A DNA stretch of 5,734 nt from Cytophagales bacterium. Lineage in GTDB: Bacteria > Bacteroidota > Bacteroidia > Cytophagales > Cyclobacteriaceae. Shown one piece after another: positions 1-5,734 of this stretch. The position numbers and the translations under genes are program-made. Numbering within the stretch: position 1 is the stretch's first letter; every line of letters begins with the position of its first letter. The notes under the pieces are model-generated. The model worked only from the letters and a program-made list of their open reading frames with translations. It was not told the DNA's origin and did not search any database. The DNA is taken from NCBI GenBank assembly GCA_029262935.1, contig JAJCYK010000491.1, positions 1 to 5,734 on the forward strand, written 5' to 3'.

Positions 1-1055
1 ATGAGGTTTCTGCCAAGATTTTTATTCTTGACTTTTTACCAAACTTGCACAGGGCCGATACTTACAGTGATGAGGATGTTAAAAGTCGAATATTGGAATC
101 GGTGCGGCAAATTCGAAAGCAACATACGCAAACCCCTATTCTACTGGTTGAACATGCGGGATACACCGATGGGTTTATACAAAAATCACGATTGACCGCC
201 TATGCGAGAGTAAATCACTTACAAAGAGAGGCCTTTGATCGATTAATTTTGGAAGGGCATAGTAACCTATTCTACCTTACTAAAGAGGAATTGGGCCTTG
301 GACTAGATGATATGGTGGACGGTACTCATCCAAATGACCTGGGCATGCAGCACTATGCTGAAGGCTACGAAAAGGCCTTAAGAAAAATACTTAACGAACC
401 TATTGGAACGGCTAGCACCACTAGGCCCTGCATTCAATATCGAGAGCCCGAAAACTACGATTGGGAGAACCGTCATATCCAGATCCTAAGAATGAATGTT
501 GCTACGCCTCCGAAAAAAATCATTTTGGCCAACTCCATTGTGCACTTTTGGGGAGGGACGCCAAAAGCCAAAATTGTTAAAGAAGAAGCTTCTTGGGAAA
601 CATTGTTTACGCCTATGGGTGTAAGAAATTATGCCTACGGCTGGGATCGCATAGAAAATGTATTGTGGCGGGTTTATCATGATGAATTAGACGGATTCGA
701 CGCCGATAAAATAGTGATAATGATTGGCACCAATAATTTACATCTTAACTCTGACCAGGAAATCATCCAGGGCTTGGAACTATTGGTGCAAGCCATAAAG
801 GATAGACAACCTCGAGCGGACTTAGTGTTGATGGGATTATTACCACGTCGGGATTATGAAGCAAGAATTGATAAACTAAATGGTGAAATACAGCAATTGG
901 CTGAGAATGTCGGTATCCATTTTTCAGATATCGGAGCAATATTTTTGACTGAACAACATTCATTGAATGAGTCACTTTTTTCAGATGGACTTCATCCCAA
1001 CAAAGCGGGTTATTTAAAAATGCGAAAGGCGATGCAAAAAGTGCTGAATAACTAA
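1..1055 (+). CDS. Tandem SGNH/GDSL hydrolase, 3' part (5' end outside window)
   Basis: This is the C-terminal 350 residues of a serine esterase/acylhydrolase of the SGNH (GDSL) superfamily; the frame is open from base 3 with no start codon. The TTG at 45 is not a credible start: the codons before it (reading ..IFILDFLPNL..) continue the fold. Two SGNH units are visible. The first lacks its nucleophile region and keeps a block III-like DFLPN (Asn14 of the visible part) and the block V DGTHP (Asp106, His109). The second looks complete: block I ANS with Ser178 as likely nucleophile, block II Gly213, block III GTNN (Gly242, Asn244) and block V DGLHP (Asp328, His331). Doubled SGNH proteins of this kind occur in Bacteroidetes and probably deacylate carbohydrate or other esters; the substrate cannot be read here. 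Any signal peptide would lie upstream. It ends in TAA, directly against the stop of the opposing peptidase gene. The superfamily call is firm; the specific function is unknown. Confidence 0.87.
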   Translation, partial: EVSAKIFILDFLPNLHRADTYSDEDVKSRILESVRQIRKQHTQTPILLVEHAGYTDGFIQKSRLTAYARVNHLQREAFDRLILEGHSNLFYLTKEELGLGLDDMVDGTHPNDLGMQHYAEGYEKALRKILNEPIGTASTTRPCIQYREPENYDWENRHIQILRMNVATPPKKIILANSIVHFWGGTPKAKIVKEEASWETLFTPMGVRNYAYGWDRIENVLWRVYHDELDGFDADKIVIMIGTNNLHLNSDQEIIQGLELLVQAIKDRQPRADLVLMGLLPRRDYEARIDKLNGEIQQLAENVGIHFSDIGAIFLTEQHSLNESLFSDGLHPNKAGYLKMRKAMQKVLNN

Positions 1056-1061
1056 TTATTC
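1046..1061. repeat. Short inverted repeat across the two convergent stop codons
   Basis: A perfect 6-bp inverted repeat (GAATAA / TTATTC, 4-base loop) covers both stop codons: TAA of the SGNH gene at 1053-1055 and, on the other strand, TAA of the peptidase gene at 1056-1058. The stem is nearly all A/T and no T-run follows on either strand, so it is a poor candidate for an intrinsic terminator. It may be a by-product of two facing TAA codons in A/T-rich sequence. Confidence 0.3.
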
Positions 1062-3266
1062 CATAACCGCTACAGCTTGACCAATATGAGTACTAAAACC
1101 CATCAATACCTGCGCCAGAATGTCTATTTGTTCTTGAACTTCTGGATAATTCCTTTGTTCAATCGCTTCCCGAACTCCAGGCAATGTTTTGACTCCGTAT
1201 CCGGTGTAAAACCCAGGAGCATAAATGTGGTGTTTAAACCAAGGTCGCCGAGGTAATCCTTCCGCGCGGGTGAGCGATCGCTCCATGTCCTTTAATGTTT
1301 GATTTAGTTGAGGAGCATTCTTTGTAGGAGTCTTCGTAGCTAGGGTGAAGGCGTTGGCCTGTAATTTCAATACGTTTAGGGCATTGTGTAAGGGTGCAAA
1401 ATTAAAGTGAGGCACTTCCTGCTTTGGAGTCGGCGCGATATATACCTGGTTAGGATCTGCCGCCAGCGCATAGTGTCCATCCCGGATTAATTTGTTTTCC
1501 TTAGCTGTTTCTTCACGCAGTGATGTTGCTAACTCCGAAACCTCATCAATATATTCGCTAACCGTTTCTGTAAAGTGTTGAAATTCAAAAGGCAATACTT
1601 CGGCATTGGCCAACCGAAGACTGGTACGTCCAGCCACTTTTACCAAAGCCACACCGTATTGGAATTCAGGATCTTTAAAACGCTTGTAAAGGTCATAAGA
1701 ATCATACATGGTATGATATTCACCACCTGAACCTTCCCCTCCAAATCCCAAATTAAATGAGGCTACCCCTAAGTGTTGGAAAAAAGGCGAATAGTCAGAT
1801 CCAGATCCTAGGGCGTACAACTTATAGGTATCCCATGACGCACGACCATTTACTAGTTCCACGGCGTTTCTCCTTTCAAAAAGAGACACATTTTTTACCG
1901 GATCCATTACATCTCGTGTAATAGGGTCGAAAAACTTTTCTAAAGTGTGCGAGCCTCCTGCCCCTAAAAAGCCGCGATTAGTACCGTCCGTGTTAATATA
2001 AGCTACGGCCTTTTGCCGTAATTCATCAGCATGGGTTTCTACCCATTCCGTAGAACCTATTAGTCCTGGTTCTTCAGCACCCCATGCACAATACATCATG
2101 GTACGTTTAGGTCTATGCCCCTGTTTGGCCAACGTGCCTACAGCCCGTGCTTCTTCCATCAGAGCTACCAACCCACTTATTGGGTCATTGGCACCATGTA
2201 CCCAAGCATCATGATGATTGCCGCGGATCACCCACTCATCTGGATAAGTAGTACCGTTCATGGTAGCGATAACATTATAAGCAGGCTTAAGATCCCAGTT
2301 GAATTCCAATTTCAGCCTGACTTGGGCTGGCCCTGGCCCGATGTGATATGTGATGGGTAATGCTCCACGCCAACTACTCGGTGCAACAGGCCCTTGTAAT
2401 GCTTTAAGCAAAGGTAGTGCATCATGATAGGAGATAGGTAAGACTGGGATTTTTGTTAAAGACGTGGCTTCCTCCGGTTTTAATCTTTTAGCATTTTTTG
2501 TTGAACCGTAACCCGGTGTGAGTGGATCACCAGGAGCAAAAGGAAGATCCATAACAGCTCCGCGTTGAACCCCATGCTCATTTTTGTAGGGCCCTTTGGG
2601 ATAAACATCCCCTCGAAAATATCCATCATCTTTTGGGTCCGAATAAATAATACAGCCAATCGCACCTTTTTCCGCGGCTACTTTTGGTTTAATGCCTCGC
2701 CAGGAGCCCATATACTTGGCAATGACGATTTTTCCTTTTACGTCAATACCTCTTTTCTCCAACTCTACATAGTCCTCAGGTAATCCGTAGTTTACATAAA
2801 CCAACGCTGCTGTAACATCCCCATCGATAGAAAAACAGTTGTAACCGGGCAAAGCCTCATCTGTTTGCATAGAGGAGGCATCTCCTTCCACCGGAGGCTC
2901 AGTGAGAGTAGCTGTATAGGAATTAGGAGCGATCATCTCTAAAAGCCGAACTTTGGGGGTAGGAAAAAGGATATCAAATTGTTCTATTTTAACTTGATAG
3001 CCCCATTCTTTAAACTTGGCTGCCACAAAATCCACCACTTCTTTGTCATATGGGGAACCGACATGATGAGGTCGAGCGCTTAAGTGTTTCATCCACTGGT
3101 CCAAATTCTTGGCCTCGAGCATAGCATCAAAGGCCTTTTCCAGCTGAACTTGTTTACTAGAAGCTTGATCTGAAAAACCCATTAATGTGGTGGATTGAGC
3201 ACATACTGAAGCCACATTAAATATTACGACCAGAGCAATTAATGCAAGGAAAGAATTTGATTTCAT
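1056..3266 (-). CDS. Secreted M28 family zinc peptidase, glutamate carboxypeptidase II/PSMA-like
   Basis: A 736-residue exported metallopeptidase, close to the length of human GCPII (750). Residues 1-23 form a Sec signal peptide with likely cleavage after VCA, so the protein acts in the periplasm or outside the cell; no lipobox or type IX sorting tail is seen. Domains in order: peptidase part one (about 45-115), protease-associated insert (about 140-300), peptidase part two (about 325-560), TfR-like dimerisation domain (about 610-736). All di-zinc ligands align with GCPII: His351, Asp361, Glu399, Asp427, His518, plus the general base Glu398 in WGAEEPG. An active aminopeptidase or carboxypeptidase is therefore expected. 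The GCPII residues that recognise acidic side chains are not conserved: the arginine-patch positions read Gly437, Asn505 and Gly507, Asn519 reads Ser490, and Lys699 reads Gly689. N-acetyl-Asp-Glu or poly-gamma-glutamate is thus an unlikely substrate. The ATG is chosen because it begins the signal peptide directly; its leader is A/T-rich without a Shine-Dalgarno. The gene lies 94 bases downstream of tamL. Confidence 0.93.
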   Translation of the reverse strand: MKSNSFLALIALVVIFNVASVCAQSTTLMGFSDQASSKQVQLEKAFDAMLEAKNLDQWMKHLSARPHHVGSPYDKEVVDFVAAKFKEWGYQVKIEQFDILFPTPKVRLLEMIAPNSYTATLTEPPVEGDASSMQTDEALPGYNCFSIDGDVTAALVYVNYGLPEDYVELEKRGIDVKGKIVIAKYMGSWRGIKPKVAAEKGAIGCIIYSDPKDDGYFRGDVYPKGPYKNEHGVQRGAVMDLPFAPGDPLTPGYGSTKNAKRLKPEEATSLTKIPVLPISYHDALPLLKALQGPVAPSSWRGALPITYHIGPGPAQVRLKLEFNWDLKPAYNVIATMNGTTYPDEWVIRGNHHDAWVHGANDPISGLVALMEEARAVGTLAKQGHRPKRTMMYCAWGAEEPGLIGSTEWVETHADELRQKAVAYINTDGTNRGFLGAGGSHTLEKFFDPITRDVMDPVKNVSLFERRNAVELVNGRASWDTYKLYALGSGSDYSPFFQHLGVASFNLGFGGEGSGGEYHTMYDSYDLYKRFKDPEFQYGVALVKVAGRTSLRLANAEVLPFEFQHFTETVSEYIDEVSELATSLREETAKENKLIRDGHYALAADPNQVYIAPTPKQEVPHFNFAPLHNALNVLKLQANAFTLATKTPTKNAPQLNQTLKDMERSLTRAEGLPRRPWFKHHIYAPGFYTGYGVKTLPGVREAIEQRNYPEVQEQIDILAQVLMGFSTHIGQAVAVME

Positions 3267-3304
3267 GGTGTGTTGATTTATTTCCTGATAAGGTAATAAA
3301 CCTC

Positions 3305-3325
3305 TGGGAATTTACCACATTCCCA
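3305..3325. repeat. Perfect 7-bp inverted repeat between tamL and the peptidase gene
   Basis: TGGGAAT and ATTCCCA form a 7-bp stem around a 7-base loop, about midway between the tamL stop and the peptidase start. No T-run follows on the minus strand (the sequence continues GAGGTTTA), so it is not a standard intrinsic terminator. It could be a weak transcript hairpin, an mRNA-processing site or a regulator-binding operator, and it overlaps the only promoter-like sequence in the gap. Function is inferred only. Confidence 0.4.
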
Positions 3326-3338
3326 CGTAGTGCTCCAA
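3307..3338 (-). promoter_or_regulatory. Weak candidate promoter for the M28 peptidase gene
   Basis: Read on the minus strand, TTGG (3338-3335) is followed after 20 bases by TAAATTCC (3314-3307). This loosely resembles the Bacteroidetes pattern of TTTG near -33 and TAnnTTTG near -7. The -7 element matches TA and the central TT but lacks the final TG. Transcription would begin near base 3300 and leave a leader of about 35 bases. The match is weak; read-through from tamL is an equally good explanation of expression. Confidence 0.18.
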
Positions 3339-3360
3339 CCAACAGAACCGATGGCCCTGG

Positions 3361-5634
3361 TCAAAAAGGGTAACCAATGGCCACATTTAATATTAAGTTG
3401 TCTTGACGCCAGGTGCTGCTTCCAAAATCGATCTCGTCGATGACCCAACGATCGCCGTCAGGCAAAAACGGTTTGCGTAAAGGAATCCCTAAGTCTAATC
3501 GGAATACGAAAAAATCTGCATCCACTCGTAACCCCAGGCCGGTAGCAACCGCTATTTCGTTTAAAAAGCTACTGCCAAATGCTCCGCCAGGTCTAGCGGG
3601 TTCGTCATTTCGGGTCCATATATTGCCCATGTCCACAAAAAAAGCTCCTTTGAAAATACCCACTAGATCAAATCGATATTCAGAATTGAATTCAAGCCGC
3701 ACGTCACCACCTTGGTCTGTGAACACCAAACTGTCTGGGACTTCATAGGAACCCGGGCCCACCGATCTGGCTCTAAACCCTCTGATACTGCTACTACCGC
3801 CAGCAAAAAATTGTTTTACATAAGGCAGTACGTTGGAGTTTCCATAAGAGAATCCGACCCCCATCAAGAACCGGCTATTTAATTGGCTGCTTTGATTTAA
3901 TTGATATTTGTAACGCCATTCTGCTTCTAGCCGGGTGAATTGAGAATACTTTTGACCAAGGATTTCGCCTGATTCAGCATTGCTTCCAACTAAGCGCTGT
4001 GCCAGATTGGCTAAATTGCCGGAAACATCAATATTGCCTCGAAAGGAAAATGTGCTAGCAGTAGAGGAAGGAGGGGTATAGTAATAAATGTAATTGGACC
4101 CTAAAATGAATTGTTCATCATAGCTTTGAAGCAGGAAGTCATTCTCTTGTAAGAGTTCTTCAAATTCTGGAGTAGTATCTAGAAGCTTAACCCTGTTAAT
4201 TTCCACGGGTTTCAACTGATGACGGTGTTTCTGGTTGCGCTCCCACTCATATCCATAACTAAAACGAAAGCTGTTCAAGGTAAAAAAACGGGGTCTTTGC
4301 AAATAACTATATCCCAATTCGAATCCTGTTTGAGCAGGAAACCCCTGCTTGGTCTTGATTCTAAAGGGGCTAATAAACCTGGGTAAGTACAAACCCGTTT
4401 CAGCACCAAATTCAAATGAATTCACTGGTTGTTCTTGACCATTTACTTGGGTTTCAAAACTTCCATAAAGGTTGAGTTTCAGTCGTTCCGCTCCACGCAA
4501 GGTATTTCGATTCAAAAAATTCACGGAAAATTGCGGGCCAATGAAATTGTTTGAACTTGCCACCAGATCGACCTCCAACTGGATGGATTTCTTTAATAAA
4601 GGTGTCAGTTCCACTTCCGTATTTAATTTATTATCGCCCAGTGAATCTTGCCGAAATCGAACATTAATGAATTTAAATGCACCCAATCCAATCAATCGAC
4701 TAAGGGTAGCCTGATGAAGATCTGACTGATATAAGGAACCAGGCTGAAAGTAAACGGAATTTGTTATAACCCGGGATCTGAATGCTTGATCATTTAAGAC
4801 AAATTCTTTTTCAGAACTGCGTATGGTAGTTTGCCCCTCATCCTGATACAAGCGGTAGTTTGGCTTTAAAGTTATCTTGTTTATCTCATATTGGTTTGTC
4901 GCTTGCTGTGGGATATCACCTTTGACAGAGATAAAAATATTTACTTGCCGGTCACCTACGGTACTGTCCACCTCAAACAATAGATAATCAGGACTGAAGT
5001 AGTAGAATCCTTGATTCTTTAACCCATTATCAATGCGTTTCCTTTCTTTAAGCAACAAGTTAAAATCATAGTTTTGGCCTTTTTGAATTAATGTAGCTGT
5101 CTGAAGTGTACTTATAGCATTTCTCAAGGACCCAACCGCGGGAGGGAAATATAGCGCGTTAATCCGATATGGGTCCTTTACCTGGGCCCGGTATTCCACT
5201 CGTGCAGATTTTTGTCGCGATTTCACCAAATAGTCAACTTCCGCATCGAAATAACCTGAATTATGTAGTCTATTGATTAAAAGCCTTTTGGTGCGATCCG
5301 TGTTCACTTGATCCATGGTTACCGGGGCTCGACCCAGTTTGTACTTCATCCAATGTTTAAACCCCTTTTCTTTTTTTGGGGTACCCGCAATATGATAAAA
5401 CCAGACTTTAGGACGGGAACCTAATAGTTTTTCATTGGGTTCCGGCTCCAATACAGTTTCTATGGCTGCCAGCATTGATTTGCGATGAGGTATTTTTCCC
5501 AGGGACTCCAGCCTTAATTCAGCGCCTTCATAAAACTTCTCAGAATCGCCCAGATATTTGGTGCCCGTACAACCGCAAAACATAAAGGGTAATAGCCAAC
5601 CGAGGAGAAACGATCTGGTCCTAAGTCCGGTCAT
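3361..5634 (-). CDS. tamL: TamL: lipoprotein Omp85 (BamA/TamA family) of the translocation and assembly module
   Basis: A 757-residue outer-membrane Omp85 protein, the Bacteroidetes TamA counterpart. It is expected to pair with TamB in outer-membrane biogenesis, in protein insertion and/or lipid transfer. Residues 1-21 are a lipoprotein signal: a basic start, a hydrophobic run and FCGC, with Cys22 the likely lipidated residue. CTGTKYL follows, resembling the conserved start of mature TamL proteins; Phe at -3 of the lipobox is slightly atypical. POTRA-like repeats occupy about 24-345, with successive turns NSGYFDAEV (125-133), NQGFYYFSPDY (207-217) and GLGAFKFINV (316-325). The 16-strand barrel should cover about 350-757. 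Omp85 hallmarks are the loop-6 motif IRGF at 617-620 inside GGSSSIRGFR, the late-barrel pattern FVDMGNIW (666-673), and a C-terminal aromatic (GYPF). The ATG overlaps the stop of the upstream frame as ATGA and directly precedes the signal peptide. There is no Shine-Dalgarno at useful distance (AAGGAG lies about 25 bases upstream), so translational coupling is likely. Family assignment is strong; cargo is not known. Confidence 0.92.
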   Translation of the reverse strand: MTGLRTRSFLLGWLLPFMFCGCTGTKYLGDSEKFYEGAELRLESLGKIPHRKSMLAAIETVLEPEPNEKLLGSRPKVWFYHIAGTPKKEKGFKHWMKYKLGRAPVTMDQVNTDRTKRLLINRLHNSGYFDAEVDYLVKSRQKSARVEYRAQVKDPYRINALYFPPAVGSLRNAISTLQTATLIQKGQNYDFNLLLKERKRIDNGLKNQGFYYFSPDYLLFEVDSTVGDRQVNIFISVKGDIPQQATNQYEINKITLKPNYRLYQDEGQTTIRSSEKEFVLNDQAFRSRVITNSVYFQPGSLYQSDLHQATLSRLIGLGAFKFINVRFRQDSLGDNKLNTEVELTPLLKKSIQLEVDLVASSNNFIGPQFSVNFLNRNTLRGAERLKLNLYGSFETQVNGQEQPVNSFEFGAETGLYLPRFISPFRIKTKQGFPAQTGFELGYSYLQRPRFFTLNSFRFSYGYEWERNQKHRHQLKPVEINRVKLLDTTPEFEELLQENDFLLQSYDEQFILGSNYIYYYTPPSSTASTFSFRGNIDVSGNLANLAQRLVGSNAESGEILGQKYSQFTRLEAEWRYKYQLNQSSQLNSRFLMGVGFSYGNSNVLPYVKQFFAGGSSSIRGFRARSVGPGSYEVPDSLVFTDQGGDVRLEFNSEYRFDLVGIFKGAFFVDMGNIWTRNDEPARPGGAFGSSFLNEIAVATGLGLRVDADFFVFRLDLGIPLRKPFLPDGDRWVIDEIDFGSSTWRQDNLILNVAIGYPF

Positions 5635-5734
5635 TGTTTAGGTTTGGATTTTTTGAACAACTCCTTGAACTCATTATAATCTCGAACCAGCACTAGTCCG
5701 ACGCCCGTTTCTATCAGTTCCCCTTGAATTAAAG
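5631..5734 (-). CDS. tamB: Probable TamB, last 33 codons (5' part outside window)
   Basis: The minus strand has an open frame from the window edge to a TGA at 5633-5631, giving the final 33 residues of a protein. The visible tail has a beta-strand-like part, GELIETGVGLVLVRDYN, then FKELFKKSKPKQ, a short amphipathic and lysine-rich end. This resembles the C-terminus of the TamB/DUF490 domain in Bacteroidetes TamB proteins, where a last beta-segment precedes a short charged tail. It is also the expected partner of the downstream tamL. The TGA overlaps the tamL ATG by four bases (ATGA), which indicates one transcript and probable termination-reinitiation coupling. TamB is an inner-membrane-anchored periplasmic bridge protein whose C-terminal domain meets the Omp85 partner. 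Identity rests on a short tail plus context, so the coding call is firmer than the name. Confidence 0.68.
   Translation of the reverse strand, partial: LIQGELIETGVGLVLVRDYNEFKELFKKSKPKQ

Noticed and set aside
45..47. TTG as the start codon of the SGNH hydrolase gene.
   Set aside because: The same frame is open back to base 3 and the upstream codons fit the hydrolase fold, so the gene is cut by the window edge rather than starting here.
1..195. A 64-residue plus-strand frame beginning with the ATG at base 1.
   Set aside because: It lies out of frame over the SGNH hydrolase coding sequence, whose frame carries clear family motifs; the short product has no recognisable feature.
583..594. A 12-bp perfect palindrome, AAGAAGCTTCTT.
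   Set aside because: It is inside the SGNH coding sequence, has no loop, and arises from ordinary Glu-Glu-Ala-Ser codons.
1272..1283. A 12-bp perfect palindrome, GAGCGATCGCTC, containing the HIP1-like octamer GCGATCGC.
   Set aside because: I noticed only one copy, it lies inside the peptidase coding region, and other features do not point to a cyanobacterium; a chance restriction-site-like palindrome is enough.
2115..2783. Plus- and minus-strand frames of 61-81 codons over the peptidase gene.
   Set aside because: All overlap the zinc-peptidase or PA-domain coding sequence in other frames and show no independent motif.
3346..3382. A near-direct repeat (AACCGATGGCC and AACCAATGGCC, 26 bases apart) at the tamL stop.
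   Set aside because: It is only two copies of 11 bases with a mismatch, one lying inside the tamL coding end; compatible with chance.
3413..3748. A 111-codon plus-strand frame opposite the tamL barrel region.
   Set aside because: It is antisense to strongly conserved Omp85 sequence, has a low-complexity basic composition and no family signature; a shadow frame.

Overview
The window reads as chromosomal DNA from a member of the Bacteroidota, probably a Cytophagales-like or Saprospirales-like lineage. Three things suggest this. There is a TamA-like Omp85 protein with a lipoprotein signal (TamL type), which is characteristic of Bacteroidetes/Chlorobi. The upstream reading frame ends like a TamB. 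The start codons lack Shine-Dalgarno sequences at useful spacing and sit behind A/T-rich leaders. The exact genus cannot be read from this segment.

Layout. (1) Bases 1-1055, plus strand: the 3' part of a gene for a tandem SGNH/GDSL hydrolase. Its frame is already open at base 3 with no start codon, so the 5' end lies outside the window. (2) Bases 1056-3266, minus strand: a complete secreted M28 zinc peptidase of the glutamate carboxypeptidase II / PSMA type. It converges on the first gene with no base between the two stop codons. (3) Bases 3267-3360: a 94-base gap with a perfect 7-bp inverted repeat and a weak promoter-like match. (4) Bases 3361-5634, minus strand: a complete TamL. (5) Bases 5631-5734, minus strand: the last 33 codons of an upstream gene, most likely tamB, overlapping tamL by four bases (ATGA).

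How the genes work together. tamB and tamL very probably form one translationally coupled unit building the envelope-spanning translocation and assembly module, with TamB crossing the periplasm and TamL as the outer-membrane Omp85 partner. The M28 peptidase lies downstream on the same strand and may be read from the same transcript or from its own promoter. It and the SGNH hydrolase look like ordinary envelope or exported hydrolases with no clear functional link to TAM. I see no mobile element, CRISPR array, RNA gene or novel defence-type system. The less routine points are the loss of the acidic-substrate residues in the GCPII-like peptidase, the tamB-tamL overlap, and the zero-spacing convergent gene ends.
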